From positions 124,001 through 188,000 of the forward strand of contig CANSKZ010000002.1 of assembly GCA_947647595.1 (NCBI GenBank): a DNA stretch of 64,000 nt, given 5' to 3'. Shown here piece by piece: positions 49,115-58,484 of this stretch. Every line of letters starts with the position of its first letter. Position 1 is the first letter of the stretch. This stretch comes from an uncultured Clostridium sp. GTDB taxonomy: Bacteria > Bacillota > Clostridia > TANB77 > CAG-508. Both the position numbers and the translations under genes were made by a program. The notes below the pieces were generated by a model, which saw nothing but the letters and a program-made list of their open reading frames with translations, did no database searches and was not told the origin of the DNA.

Positions 49115-49395
49115 TCAAGTAATCCCTCCAATCCTTCTTCTTTTAGAATTATTTCCAAAGGAATTGCTTCTTCTTTTTCTTTTTTTCTTTCTTCTTCTGT
49201 TAAAGATAATTCTCTCATGAGCATAATTTTTTCTGTAATATCCATATTTTCTAATATCACATCAGGTGCTAAAGCAAGCAGTTTTTCATCTAGCATTTTT
49301 TCTTCTAATTGTTTTACTTTATTTTGTTGCTCAAGATTTAGCATACAAGCTATATTATGAATATCAATAATATTTTGCTTTTGTTGTTCACTCAT
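49111..49395 (-). CDS. Probable antitoxin of the RelE-type toxin
   Basis: About 94 residues from the ATG at 49393-49395, nine bases after AGGAG; an ATG three codons earlier is closer to the site. The protein is helical and strongly charged, with TEEERKKEKEEAIPLEIIL and a short C-terminal tail EEGLEGLLE, as in antitoxins that wrap a toxin. I do not recognise its DNA-binding fold. The first gene of a two-gene unit, with a 4-base overlap to the toxin, is the usual antitoxin place. Confidence 0.65.
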   Translation of the reverse strand: MSEQQKQNIIDIHNIACMLNLEQQNKVKQLEEKMLDEKLLALAPDVILENMDITEKIMLMRELSLTEEERKKEKEEAIPLEIILKEEGLEGLLE

Positions 49396-49419
49396 ATTTT
49401 TCACTCCTTTCTAAGTAAA

Positions 49420-49448
49420 AGTATATCATAAATTGCATTTTTTTACAA
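49420..49448 (-). promoter_or_regulatory. Promoter of the toxin-antitoxin operon
   Basis: Minus-strand TTGTAA (49443-49448), 17 bp, TATACT (49420-49425). Confidence 0.55.
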
Positions 49449-49456
49449 CTATTTTG

Positions 49457-49488
49457 CTAAAAAACTACCGAAAATTTCTTCGGTAGTT
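49457..49488 (-). terminator. Terminator after the 3D-domain protein gene
   Basis: Stem AACTACCGAA (49463-49472) with TTCGGTAGTT (49479-49488), then TTTTTTAG on the minus strand. Confidence 0.85.
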
Positions 49489-49495
49489 CTTTCCT

Positions 49496-50455
49496 TTATC
49501 TATAAATATGACATTCCAAATTTCTTCTTCCAAAGCTTAAACATTCTGACATAGAATCCATCCAAATATCTAAGTGATTGTTAGTAATTGCACCGCCTGT
49601 ATCTTGTACAACAAACCAGCCGCCATTTGGTTTATTGGCAAAATAAGGAATATAAATTACGGTTCCAGCGGGATATGCTCGCCCTGCTGCTACTGTATAC
49701 CATGAAGCTGCTGTCGCACCACTAGCGGTTCTTGTATTTCCACCGCAAGATGCTGCACAATAGGCTGACGTATTTAAAGTAACCACTGTTGGTGTTTTTC
49801 CTGCTGTGCTTGCTGGAATAGCGCCACTTGCATTTCTCGTTCCAGAAGATCTTGCTACTACTTTAGATGAAATCTGAATAATTTTTTCAACTGGCTCTTT
49901 TATGATTGTTTCAGAAATTACTTCTCTTGCCTTTTCTTCATTGTCTTGTATTTTTACTTTATACTTGATTTCTTTGATTCCATTTTCACCTTCTTGCAAT
50001 ACTTTATTGGTTGTTTCAGTTCCTGAAGATGAAACATCTTTTGTCACTGTTTCATATGGAATTTCAACTTGTTCTATAACAATTTTTTCTGTGACTGTCA
50101 CATAATTTCCTAAAATTTCTTCTGTTGAAACACTTTCTACTTCTTCTGCAATAATTTTTCTTTCTTGCGAAGTTTTCGTAATTGTGATTGTTTTTGTCAA
50201 GTCAATATTGGAATTAAAATCTGGATATACTTCTTCATTTGATTCTAATATAATATGATTTTCTTCTAGTATATCAGCTATTTTCGTTTTCGCTGTCATA
50301 ACCGTTGTTTCACAATCATCTGCAAAAACAATTTTTACTGAATTTACCTCTGACTTAGCCGCCATAACTCCAATCGCAAAGATGCAGACAAAAATAATAC
50401 TAACGAAAGCAATCTTACGAATTATCCTAATCGATAACTTGTCATATGTTTTCAT
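49496..50455 (-). CDS. DUF348-G5-3D domain cell-wall protein (YabE-like)
   Basis: About 319 residues from the ATG at 50453-50455 (AAAAGGAGGG site). N-terminal membrane helix/signal (about 10-32), a ubiquitin-like DUF348 module (about 40-90), a G5 domain (about 110-195) and a C-terminal 3D domain. The 3D domain has the three Asp pattern in VVQDTGG and HLDIWMD and the MltA/lytic-transglycosylase-like beta barrel. It resembles YabE/resuscitation-promoting-type lytic transglycosylases acting on peptidoglycan. Single gene with a consensus promoter and terminator. Confidence 0.85.
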   Translation of the reverse strand: MKTYDKLSIRIIRKIAFVSIIFVCIFAIGVMAAKSEVNSVKIVFADDCETTVMTAKTKIADILEENHIILESNEEVYPDFNSNIDLTKTITITKTSQERKIIAEEVESVSTEEILGNYVTVTEKIVIEQVEIPYETVTKDVSSSGTETTNKVLQEGENGIKEIKYKVKIQDNEEKAREVISETIIKEPVEKIIQISSKVVARSSGTRNASGAIPASTAGKTPTVVTLNTSAYCAASCGGNTRTASGATAASWYTVAAGRAYPAGTVIYIPYFANKPNGGWFVVQDTGGAITNNHLDIWMDSMSECLSFGRRNLECHIYR

Positions 50456-50486
50456 AAATTTGTCCCTCCTTTTAAGTGACATTGTT

Positions 50487-50515
50487 ATTATATCTTTAAA
50501 TTTTTATTTTGTCAA
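50487..50515 (-). promoter_or_regulatory. Promoter of the 3D-domain protein gene
   Basis: Full-consensus minus-strand TTGACA (50510-50515), 17 bp, TATAAT (50487-50492). Confidence 0.85.
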
Positions 50516-50671
50516 TTCAATTTTGAGGTGTTACATTTACATAAAATTTACTTTTCCATTCCTCCTTTTCGCAAAGCCTGAAATTTATTAATTAATAAAT
50601 TTCTTCTTATTACATAATATGTACAAAAATTTTTTCTATTCCTTATTATTTTACAAAAGCATTTTTCTATT

Positions 50672-50710
50672 CTAAAAAAACGTTAGCAAATATAAATTTA
50701 CTAACGTTTT
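50672..50710 (-). terminator. Terminator after the GGDEF protein gene
   Basis: Stem AAAACGTTAG (50677-50686) with CTAACGTTTT (50701-50710), T run on the minus strand. Confidence 0.85.
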
Positions 50711-50713
50711 CTC

Positions 50714-51643
50714 TTATATTGTTTTTCTTCGATTAATTACATAGGCACTTCCCATAATCGATTTTGCTCGATGTTTTACTTGTGCTCCAACTTCGCCAAT
50801 TTCCAAAGTTGAATGAAATACATTAGGGTCAACTTCCACAACTGCAATTGAAATTGTTGTCATTGGAAATTGCTCTAAAACACCTTTTCTATTTTCAATT
50901 TCTACATAGCCTCTTTCCATATCTTCTTTGCTATAAAAAGCCTCAACACCTGTATCAAACTCAATAATAATTTCTTGACAGATTTTATCATAATCTGTTT
51001 TATCCACAATTGCTACAAAATCATCTCCACCGATATGGCCTACAAAGTTGCTACTGTCCTCCACATTATGAACATATTGAGAAATGACTTTGGCTGTAAA
51101 TTTTATAATTTCATCACCATTGGAAAAACCGTAAACATCGTTGTAGGCTTTGAAATTATCTAAATCAACATACAAAATAGCAAATGTTTCTTGCTTTAAT
51201 AATCTTTTTTTCATTTCTGCTTGGATTTGTACATTACCTGGAAGTCCTGTCAGAGGACTTACTTTTCGATTCGTGTAGAGTAATTCAATAATGTTTTTTA
51301 CTGTATAAAATAAATATTCTTCGTCAATTGGTTTCTTAATATAATATTGTACTGATGTTTTTAATATCTCAATTCGGTGTGCTTTGTCAATATTCGAACT
51401 AACAATAGCAAGTGGCGTTATGTTGTTGTCATCATCATTTCGAATGGTATTGCAAATGTCAATTACATTTACATCTGTGTTGTCTTCATCAACAATAATC
51501 AAGGCTGGAATGTTTCTCAAAGCAAGCTCTAATTCTTCTGCCTTAACATTGATAAATCGATATTGATTCATCCCTTCAAACAATTTATTTAGTATTACGA
51601 TTAATTCGTTTTTATCATCAATTACATAAATATCTTGTATCAT
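50714..51643 (-). CDS. Diguanylate cyclase-like protein with a receiver-like domain
   Basis: 309 residues. The N-terminal 115 residues look like a receiver domain (YVIDDKNELIVIL, ALIIVDEDNTD, YIKKPIDEEY). The C-terminal GGDEF domain starts at SPLTGLPGN (about 129) and has metal-binding YVDLDNFKAYND and the signature GGDDF at 205-209, in place of GGDEF/GGEEF. This form may have reduced activity or work as a nucleotide-binding receptor. No RxxD inhibition site is visible just upstream. It lies downstream of a membrane Ig-like protein, probably in one transcript. Confidence 0.82.
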   Translation of the reverse strand: MIQDIYVIDDKNELIVILNKLFEGMNQYRFINVKAEELELALRNIPALIIVDEDNTDVNVIDICNTIRNDDDNNITPLAIVSSNIDKAHRIEILKTSVQYYIKKPIDEEYLFYTVKNIIELLYTNRKVSPLTGLPGNVQIQAEMKKRLLKQETFAILYVDLDNFKAYNDVYGFSNGDEIIKFTAKVISQYVHNVEDSSNFVGHIGGDDFVAIVDKTDYDKICQEIIIEFDTGVEAFYSKEDMERGYVEIENRKGVLEQFPMTTISIAVVEVDPNVFHSTLEIGEVGAQVKHRAKSIMGSAYVINRRKTI

Positions 51644-51684
51644 TTGTTCACTCCTGCTATTTTTCTCTTGTATTTAGATTGATA

Positions 51685-52659
51685 TTATTGATTGGTCGTT
51701 GTATTTTGTGGCGCATTACCAGTATCGCCATAGCTACAATCTCCATCAAATTTGGTTTCTGTTCCGTCCACACTCTTTACTGTAATAATAATTCGATTAT
51801 ATCCTACTTCTAATTTTTGAGAAAATTGAATTGAAGTTGGTTTATCGTTTCCAATGTCAACATTATAATCTACATTATTAAAATTAAAAGCAACGGATTC
51901 AATTCCATTTTCATGTGTTGCAGCAATGTCAATACTACTTCCGTCTGCGGATAGTGTTACAACAATTTCTGGTTTTGTAAGACCTGTAAAGCTCTTGGTT
52001 TCTGTTGTTGTATTACTACTTCCGTCCACTGCAACAACTGTTAAATCATTTTCACCTTTTAAGATTTCAATTTCTGTTGAGACTTCTTTACTACCTTCTT
52101 CTGCATAAACCGTTTGTTCTTCTTCCTCGTTCCAACGATAGGTCATGAAATCTAAACCAGTTTCATCTTTTGCTGTGATTTTTAATTTTTTATCTTCTGT
52201 TACTTTCAATTCTATCACTGGATTAATAATATCTTCACCTTGTTCTGAAAAGACTTCTTCATCATAAGTTGTTTCATTTCCTATTTCATCCACTACTTTT
52301 ATATGCAATGTATTATCTCCTGCTGGAGCATTAATCGTTTCTTCTAAATATTTTCCAGAACCCTTGATGGTTTTTTCCGAACTTGTATTCCAACTATAAA
52401 TTAATTTTTGAATATTTTTATCATGTGTTACAGAAATGGTAACTTGAGCATCTTTTACTTCTACTGTTATATTGGCTTGTGTTTTTTGCTTCACTTCTTG
52501 ATTTACATTATTTTTATTGGCTAACATTCCATAGCCTACAACAGAAATTAAGCCAAGCGCAAATAGAATTAATATGATTGCAAAAACTCTAACTACTTTA
52601 TCTGAGCCACCTGATTTATTGGATTTATGATTTGGCATATAATCTAAAATTTGGTTCAT
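51685..52659 (-). CDS. Membrane-anchored protein with Ig-like repeats
   Basis: 324 residues: cytoplasmic start rich in Ser, Lys and Asp, a membrane helix (about 23-46), then an exported part of about three similar units of 80-90 residues. Each has a repeating pattern such as VTISVTHDKNIQKLIYSWNT, ...LKITAKDETGLDFMTYRWNE and DIAATHENGIESVAFNFNN, followed by GDNTLHIKVVD-like ends. These are bacterial Ig-like or Cadherin-like modules often found in adhesins. Probably co-transcribed with the downstream GGDEF gene; the function is unknown. Confidence 0.65.
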   Translation of the reverse strand: MNQILDYMPNHKSNKSGGSDKVVRVFAIILILFALGLISVVGYGMLANKNNVNQEVKQKTQANITVEVKDAQVTISVTHDKNIQKLIYSWNTSSEKTIKGSGKYLEETINAPAGDNTLHIKVVDEIGNETTYDEEVFSEQGEDIINPVIELKVTEDKKLKITAKDETGLDFMTYRWNEEEEQTVYAEEGSKEVSTEIEILKGENDLTVVAVDGSSNTTTETKSFTGLTKPEIVVTLSADGSSIDIAATHENGIESVAFNFNNVDYNVDIGNDKPTSIQFSQKLEVGYNRIIITVKSVDGTETKFDGDCSYGDTGNAPQNTTTNQ

Positions 52660-52689
52660 TTTTCCACCTCGTTTTTTATATTCAAAATT

Positions 52690-52718
52690 ATTATAACATA
52701 TAGAATTTTTAATGTAAA
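52690..52718 (-). promoter_or_regulatory. Promoter of the Ig-like protein/GGDEF operon
   Basis: Minus-strand TTTACA (52713-52718), 17 bp, TATAAT (52690-52695). Confidence 0.65.
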
Positions 52719-52755
52719 TCGATTTTGAAAATTATTTTGATTTGTTTGCAAATTA

Positions 52756-52787
52756 TTAAAAAATAAGGGCAACTGATAGTCGCCCTT
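52756..52787 (-). terminator. Terminator after the large surface protein gene
   Basis: Stem AAGGGCAACT/AGTCGCCCTT (52765-52774 with 52778-52787), one G-U pair, then TTTTTTAAT on the minus strand. Confidence 0.85.
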
Positions 52788-52804
52788 ACGGATTATATTT
52801 TATC

Positions 52805-55800
52805 TTATAAAACATATTTTTTAATTGCAACAATTCCTGTACCAATAATGGTTAAAACTGTTGTTGTTAAAATAATATACATTGGTGCTCTACCTGTTGA
52901 GATTGTTAAGATAACTGGTGCGTCATCAATATCATCTTCGCCTTCTACTTTGTTGTCTGGTGTTGAATCGATATCATCAACATCATTGGCATCGTTGTAG
53001 TCTTCACTAATTTCTGCAACATTAATTTTGGTTCCTAAATTATTTTCACCATTAATCCATCTTAACGTTACTTCAACACTCGCTTTTTCACCTGGTTGTA
53101 ATAATGTTTTTGCTAAAGCATCTGTTACAATTGTTCCTGCTGAATCTTCTTTCCAGTTTTGGTTGTCCGCTTCTACAAATTGTAAGCCTTCTGGAATATA
53201 ATCTCTGATTTGTGTTGCATAACCTGGTATATTTCCTTCATTTGTAATGGTTATATTATACACAAATTTCACAATTGTGGAATTAAGTTTTTTTCTATTA
53301 ATTTCTACTTTTAGCAATTCTCCTTCATTGGCAATAATTTCATTGGTAGCATTTCCTTCTGTTACAATTGCTTTTGTCAAATCTTTTTGAAGTGCTAAGT
53401 CGAAATATCCTACATGAATTTTCTCTTGGTCAATATCATCTTCGCCTTCTTTTTTATTGTCTGGAATGGAATCGATATCTTCAATTTCATTTCCGTCTTT
53501 ATCTGTATCTTTTGTAATTTCTGCTGTATTTGTAATTATACTATCAGAAGAAGTTGCATTTACTTTGAAAACAGCTTCTACATCTAAGTAAAATAAGTTT
53601 CCTTTTTCACTATCAAATGCTGTCAATAAAGCACTTTCTTGTCTTGCTTCTGCTTTTTCTTTTGATAAATAATCGGTTCTTATTTCTACTGCTTTGCTTA
53701 CATCTGTTGTCTCATTTCCATTGCTATCAATCATTTTCCAACCATATTTTTGATTGATTTGATTTTGTGGTTCAAAGATTAATCCGTTTGGAATATCATC
53801 ACCAATTTCCGCTGCATATCCATCTACTTCACCTTCATTGTATACACGAATAGTATAGGTTACATTGTCTCCATTGTTTACTTCTAATGGAGTTTCTGGA
53901 TGTGCATAAGATATTTTTCCATCATTGTAACTAACAACTGGTACTCTGTCAGTAATTTTTTTATCGTTCAAACCTGTAATAAATTTTTGTAAGCTTAAAT
54001 CAAATTTTTTCATGGTTAAAATTTCATAATCGTGGTCATCTTGATTTTCGTCATTTCCTGGATAGTTGTCTGGGTTTACAGTATCTGGAATGGAATCTCT
54101 ATCTTCCACTTCATTTTTATTTTCATCTAAATCTTTTGTAACTTCTGCAATATTTTTTAAGTTGCTGTCTTCTAACACAATGCAAGTAACTTCAATATCT
54201 TTATAATCAAGTTTATCAGAACCATCAAATGCGTTGATTAAAGTATTTGATTTACTTGAGCTCAATGCTGTTGATGTTAATTTTATAGGACCTTTAATAA
54301 CTGTTATATCATTTAAATTTGTTTCTCCTGTAAAATCTTCTATTTTCAAATTCTTTAATTGACTTTCTGTTAATTTTACTGGTGTGTTTGCTAAATTTTC
54401 TGGAATCGCCCAATAATTATCGATATTGGCTTTATAGTTTACTAAGTATCCTAAGCCATCTGGTAAGTAATCTGCTACGCTTTCTGCATAACCATTCATT
54501 TCCCCTTCGTTGTATACACGAATGGTATAAGTTACAATATCACCTGGTTTCACAACTACTGGCGTTTTTACTTGTTCATATTCTGCATTGGTTAAACCAT
54601 TTTTTAATGGATTTGTATTGACTTTTGGTTCTCTACTTTCACTTAAAGTTTGTCCATTTACTTTTGTGATAAATTTTTGTAAACTCAAGTCAAATGGTCT
54701 TCCTGCTACTTTTACTTTTTCGAAATCATCATCATCTTGTCTTCCTTCATAGAAATAATCTGAATTTGACAAATCAGCTGAATTTTTATCATTTCCTTTA
54801 TAATCTGGTTTGTTAATTGAATTGATAACTGTTTCAAATGAATTTGGTTCAGAATCAATATCCTCAATATTATCTGCTTTGATTTCTGCAATGTTTGTCA
54901 AAATTTCACCTGATGTTGCTGTGTTTTTTACTCTACATACAATTTGTACTGTGTCAATATCAATTTTATCATTTGCAAATGGTGCTAAAGATTTTGTTCT
55001 AGTCGTTGTTGCAACATTTCCATTTGCTTTCCAACCATATTGGTCATTGATTGTATTTCCTTCTACAAATTCTAAATTATCTGGTAAATAATCTACGATT
55101 TCTGTTGCCGTTGCATTTACATTTCCTTCATTATATACTGTGATTTCATAAGTAACCATGTCTCCTGGTTTTACTTCTACTGCATCTTTGCGATGTTTGT
55201 ATTCTATTTTTCCATCTGTTATTGTAATATTAGGTTTTCGATTATTTGAAACTTCTTTGCCATTTACTGCAACAATATATTTTCTTAATGCTAAATCTGC
55301 ATTTGGATTAATCGCAACTTCTACACTATCTGTTACCGTATCTCCTTCTTTTGTAAGCAATACTAATGGTTGATATTTAGCTTCTCCTGCTGTCCATACA
55401 GAAGCTTTCGTTCCGAATTTTGTATACGATACATTTAATTTTAATGTTTGAATTTTGTTTCCGTTTGTTGGTAAATAAATATAATAATCGGTATCGAAAA
55501 TTTCATTTAATTTTTTATTAATAATATTTCCATTTACATCTTTAATCGTATATGCTGATGAAAATAACTCGCTTGTTCCATTGGTTAAAGTAATATTATA
55601 ATCACTTGCTGATAAATCAGAAGATGGGGCTGTTACTCTAAAAGGTCCTATTTTATAAGAATCTCCATCAATCGTATACGTTGCGTTTTTGTTTTCTAAT
55701 GTTGGATACTTTGAAGAAGTGGTTGTAAATTCTTCGTTTTTATTTTCTAAAGCAGTATTGACAAAATATTGATATAATCTAGTAAGCCATTCATATCTTG

Positions 55801-56563
55801 TCCCAGTCATACTATCTGTTTTTAACATGATGTCTGTCATGTCAATAACTGGTAATTTGTCTTTTTCAACTGGCACATTTTGAATCGTTTTTTTGTTTGG
55901 ATTTGCAAAATACCAAATTGCCCATTGTTGAATCACTTCAATATCATCATCTGTAATAACTGCTTTAATGTCATCAATTGTTGTTTCGTCCTCATAAACA
56001 GAATTTAATACATCTGAAAATGCATTTTTAATAATTGCATCTTTTTGCGCTGCTCGTTGCTCTGCTGTCATTTGTTTTCTTAAATACATGTTATCTAATA
56101 GCCAACACAATGAATTATAATTCTCATTGCTTAAATTAAGCGCTGATGCATTTTCTTCAAAAAAATCAGCTATCGTTCTTGTATATTCGATTGCACCATG
56201 AATTGTTGGGAAAGACTTTTCACCATTTAAGCAATAAAACGCATCTGAAAATAAGAAAGCATCATTTGATGGATTTTTATCATCTTCTCTTACAATTTTT
56301 AGAATTGGTGTGCCACTAACTTTTCCACCAAATGCATATTCATATTGTTGTGCATCATATTTGTCAGTTGCTTCATCTGATAAACTCTCACTTGATTCTT
56401 CCCCACCTTCGTGATATTCTGATGAAATCAACTTTACCGTATTTTTGTCATTCGGTATTTTGTTTGTCAAAGCTTCCGCTAATACAATACTTGTATGTGG
56501 CATAATGAGTGTTGCAATACATGCGGTAGCGGTTAGTACTTTTAAAATTTTCTCTTTAAACAT
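52805..56563 (-). CDS. Large surface protein with a thioester-type domain and DUF11 repeats
   Basis: About 1252 residues. I choose the ATG at 56561-56563, eight bases after AAGGATGG. After a signal peptide there is a TQXA-type thioester region (FYCLNGEKSF near residue 111 and QQWAIWYFAN near 215), as in Gram-positive adhesins that bond covalently to host tissue. Four tandem DUF11-like domains follow, each starting with FDLSLQKFIT or a variant and ending near YIPEGLQFV or similar. The C-terminus is TGRAPMYIILTTTVLTIIGT plus a basic end, a membrane anchor without an LPxTG sortase signal. Confidence 0.85.
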   Translation of the reverse strand: MFKEKILKVLTATACIATLIMPHTSIVLAEALTNKIPNDKNTVKLISSEYHEGGEESSESLSDEATDKYDAQQYEYAFGGKVSGTPILKIVREDDKNPSNDAFLFSDAFYCLNGEKSFPTIHGAIEYTRTIADFFEENASALNLSNENYNSLCWLLDNMYLRKQMTAEQRAAQKDAIIKNAFSDVLNSVYEDETTIDDIKAVITDDDIEVIQQWAIWYFANPNKKTIQNVPVEKDKLPVIDMTDIMLKTDSMTGTRYEWLTRLYQYFVNTALENKNEEFTTTSSKYPTLENKNATYTIDGDSYKIGPFRVTAPSSDLSASDYNITLTNGTSELFSSAYTIKDVNGNIINKKLNEIFDTDYYIYLPTNGNKIQTLKLNVSYTKFGTKASVWTAGEAKYQPLVLLTKEGDTVTDSVEVAINPNADLALRKYIVAVNGKEVSNNRKPNITITDGKIEYKHRKDAVEVKPGDMVTYEITVYNEGNVNATATEIVDYLPDNLEFVEGNTINDQYGWKANGNVATTTRTKSLAPFANDKIDIDTVQIVCRVKNTATSGEILTNIAEIKADNIEDIDSEPNSFETVINSINKPDYKGNDKNSADLSNSDYFYEGRQDDDDFEKVKVAGRPFDLSLQKFITKVNGQTLSESREPKVNTNPLKNGLTNAEYEQVKTPVVVKPGDIVTYTIRVYNEGEMNGYAESVADYLPDGLGYLVNYKANIDNYWAIPENLANTPVKLTESQLKNLKIEDFTGETNLNDITVIKGPIKLTSTALSSSKSNTLINAFDGSDKLDYKDIEVTCIVLEDSNLKNIAEVTKDLDENKNEVEDRDSIPDTVNPDNYPGNDENQDDHDYEILTMKKFDLSLQKFITGLNDKKITDRVPVVSYNDGKISYAHPETPLEVNNGDNVTYTIRVYNEGEVDGYAAEIGDDIPNGLIFEPQNQINQKYGWKMIDSNGNETTDVSKAVEIRTDYLSKEKAEARQESALLTAFDSEKGNLFYLDVEAVFKVNATSSDSIITNTAEITKDTDKDGNEIEDIDSIPDNKKEGEDDIDQEKIHVGYFDLALQKDLTKAIVTEGNATNEIIANEGELLKVEINRKKLNSTIVKFVYNITITNEGNIPGYATQIRDYIPEGLQFVEADNQNWKEDSAGTIVTDALAKTLLQPGEKASVEVTLRWINGENNLGTKINVAEISEDYNDANDVDDIDSTPDNKVEGEDDIDDAPVILTISTGRAPMYIILTTTVLTIIGTGIVAIKKYVL

Positions 56564-56644
56564 ATTTTTTACCATCCTTTTTATAAAAATATTTATCATT
56601 TTATCATTATGTAAATATAAACATTTTTAAAATTATACATTTCT

Positions 56645-56673
56645 ATTATAAACTATTTTGTCAAAAAAATCAA
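56645..56673 (-). promoter_or_regulatory. Promoter of the large surface protein gene
   Basis: Minus-strand TTGATT (56668-56673), 17 bp, TATAAT (56645-56650). Confidence 0.6.
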
Positions 56674-56728
56674 TAGTAATCTACGAATTTTTGTTACTTT
56701 TTGGCATTTTCTGTCAAATGTTTATTTT

Positions 56729-58474
56729 TTAGCCCAAACTCTCATAATAAGCATTATACAACTTAGAATAATAACCTCCTGTTTTTACCAAAGCCTCATG
56801 ATTTCCTTCCTCTACAATTTCTCCATCGCTTAATACAATAATTTTATCTACATTGACAATTGTTGACAAGCGATGTGCTATAAAAATAGAAGTTTTGTTA
56901 GCCGATAATCGGTCAATTGATTTCTGAATTAAACTTTCTGTATAAGTATCAATATTAGCAGTCGCTTCATCTAAAATAAAGATATTTGGATTATTGGCAA
57001 ATACACGAGCAAAAGCAATTAGCTGTTTTTGTCCTTCTGAATAAGAATTGCCTCTTTCATTGGCAATCTGTTCCATTCCTTCTGGCAATGAGCTTACAAA
57101 TTCATCGGCTGAAGCAAGTTCAATGGCTTCTCGTACGTCTTTATCATCTAAATGTTTATAAAGTTTTATATTATCTTTTATACTTTTTGCAAATATGAAT
57201 GGGTCTTGCAAAATAATTCCGATGTTGCTTCTTAAACTCCTTAAATTAATCTCTCGAATATTAATCCCATCTAATAAAATTTCACCTTTTTGAATATCAT
57301 AAAATCGATTGATTAAATTCGTAATTGTCGTTTTTCCTGAACCTGTTTTTCCAACTAACGCAATGCTTTCACCTGGATTGATTGTAAAGCTAACATCTTT
57401 TAAAATCCAATTTTCTCCCTTATCATAAGAAAACCACACATTTTTAAATTCAATTTTTCCTTTTACTTCTTTTAGTTCAATTCCTGTTTCAAAATCTTCT
57501 AAATATTGTTTTTGGTCTAAAATATCATATATCTTATCAATTGAAACAAAAGCTTCTTGTACGGTTTCAATATTTTCAATAATTCTCGTAATTGGTTCAA
57601 ATAGCTGTTTTATATAAGAAATAAATGCATAAATAAATCCAACTTCCAACCCAATTCCCCAAATATGATTCGTACAAGCCACCACAATAATTGCAATTCC
57701 TATATTTTCCAAAACCGTCATCAAAGCTGGCAATAAACCTTCTATTAAACCTGTTTTTACTCTTGCTCTAAAAAAGTCTTTTGTATAAGTTTCACATTCT
57801 TTTTGCTTTTCTCTTTGAATATTAAATACTTTAATAATCTTTGCTCCATAAATGGATTCGGCTAAAAATGTATTTAGATTTGTTCTTATTACTTTTGCAA
57901 TATCGTATTGTTTATGTAATATTGTTGTCAAAGTAGTCGAAAATAAAATAATAAATGGAACCACGATGAAACATAACATTCCTAATTTCCAATTAAAATA
58001 CAACATCACTCCTGCTATCGCAAAAATCAAGATAATATCTTTTACAATCGTAGCAATAATATCTTTAAATAAAGAAGAAATATCCTCCACATCATTCGTA
58101 ATTCTAACAAACAATTTTCCCGCTGAAGTTCTATCATGAAAAGTGATATTTGTATTTTGCGTAAATTTAAACAATCGATTTCTTAAACTATAAATTACTT
58201 CTTCTCCCATCATGTTCACTGTTGTCGTGGCAATAAAATCAATTATATTCCCCAAAAGTACAATGCCTATATAAATTGCTCCAATCATCGCAACTGTAAT
58301 ACTGCCTTTTTGAAAAATTCCTTTGCCAATATATTCATCAATTGCAATTTCAATTAAATATGGTTTAATAATTTCCCCTATTCCAATTAGCAAAGATAGC
58401 ATCGAAGTAATCAGAATTGTTTTTTTATGTGGTCTTGCTAATTCCAAGACTCTAGCCAATGTTTTATTTTTCAT
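56729..58474 (-). CDS. ABC exporter half-transporter, second subunit
   Basis: 581 residues with a membrane domain of six helices (about 15-310) and an ATPase domain: Walker A ALVGKTGSGKTTI, signature NSYSEGQKQLI (in place of LSGGQ), Walker B IFILDEATANIDTYTE with intact Glu. It forms a pair with the upstream subunit at 58.5-60.2 kb (10 bases between genes), as in heterodimeric BmrCD/EfrAB-type multidrug or lipid exporters. The two have different, complementary ATP sites. The substrate is not predictable. Confidence 0.9.
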   Translation of the reverse strand: MKNKTLARVLELARPHKKTILITSMLSLLIGIGEIIKPYLIEIAIDEYIGKGIFQKGSITVAMIGAIYIGIVLLGNIIDFIATTTVNMMGEEVIYSLRNRLFKFTQNTNITFHDRTSAGKLFVRITNDVEDISSLFKDIIATIVKDIILIFAIAGVMLYFNWKLGMLCFIVVPFIILFSTTLTTILHKQYDIAKVIRTNLNTFLAESIYGAKIIKVFNIQREKQKECETYTKDFFRARVKTGLIEGLLPALMTVLENIGIAIIVVACTNHIWGIGLEVGFIYAFISYIKQLFEPITRIIENIETVQEAFVSIDKIYDILDQKQYLEDFETGIELKEVKGKIEFKNVWFSYDKGENWILKDVSFTINPGESIALVGKTGSGKTTITNLINRFYDIQKGEILLDGINIREINLRSLRSNIGIILQDPFIFAKSIKDNIKLYKHLDDKDVREAIELASADEFVSSLPEGMEQIANERGNSYSEGQKQLIAFARVFANNPNIFILDEATANIDTYTESLIQKSIDRLSANKTSIFIAHRLSTIVNVDKIIVLSDGEIVEEGNHEALVKTGGYYSKLYNAYYESLG

Positions 58475-58484
58475 TCTTATTCTC

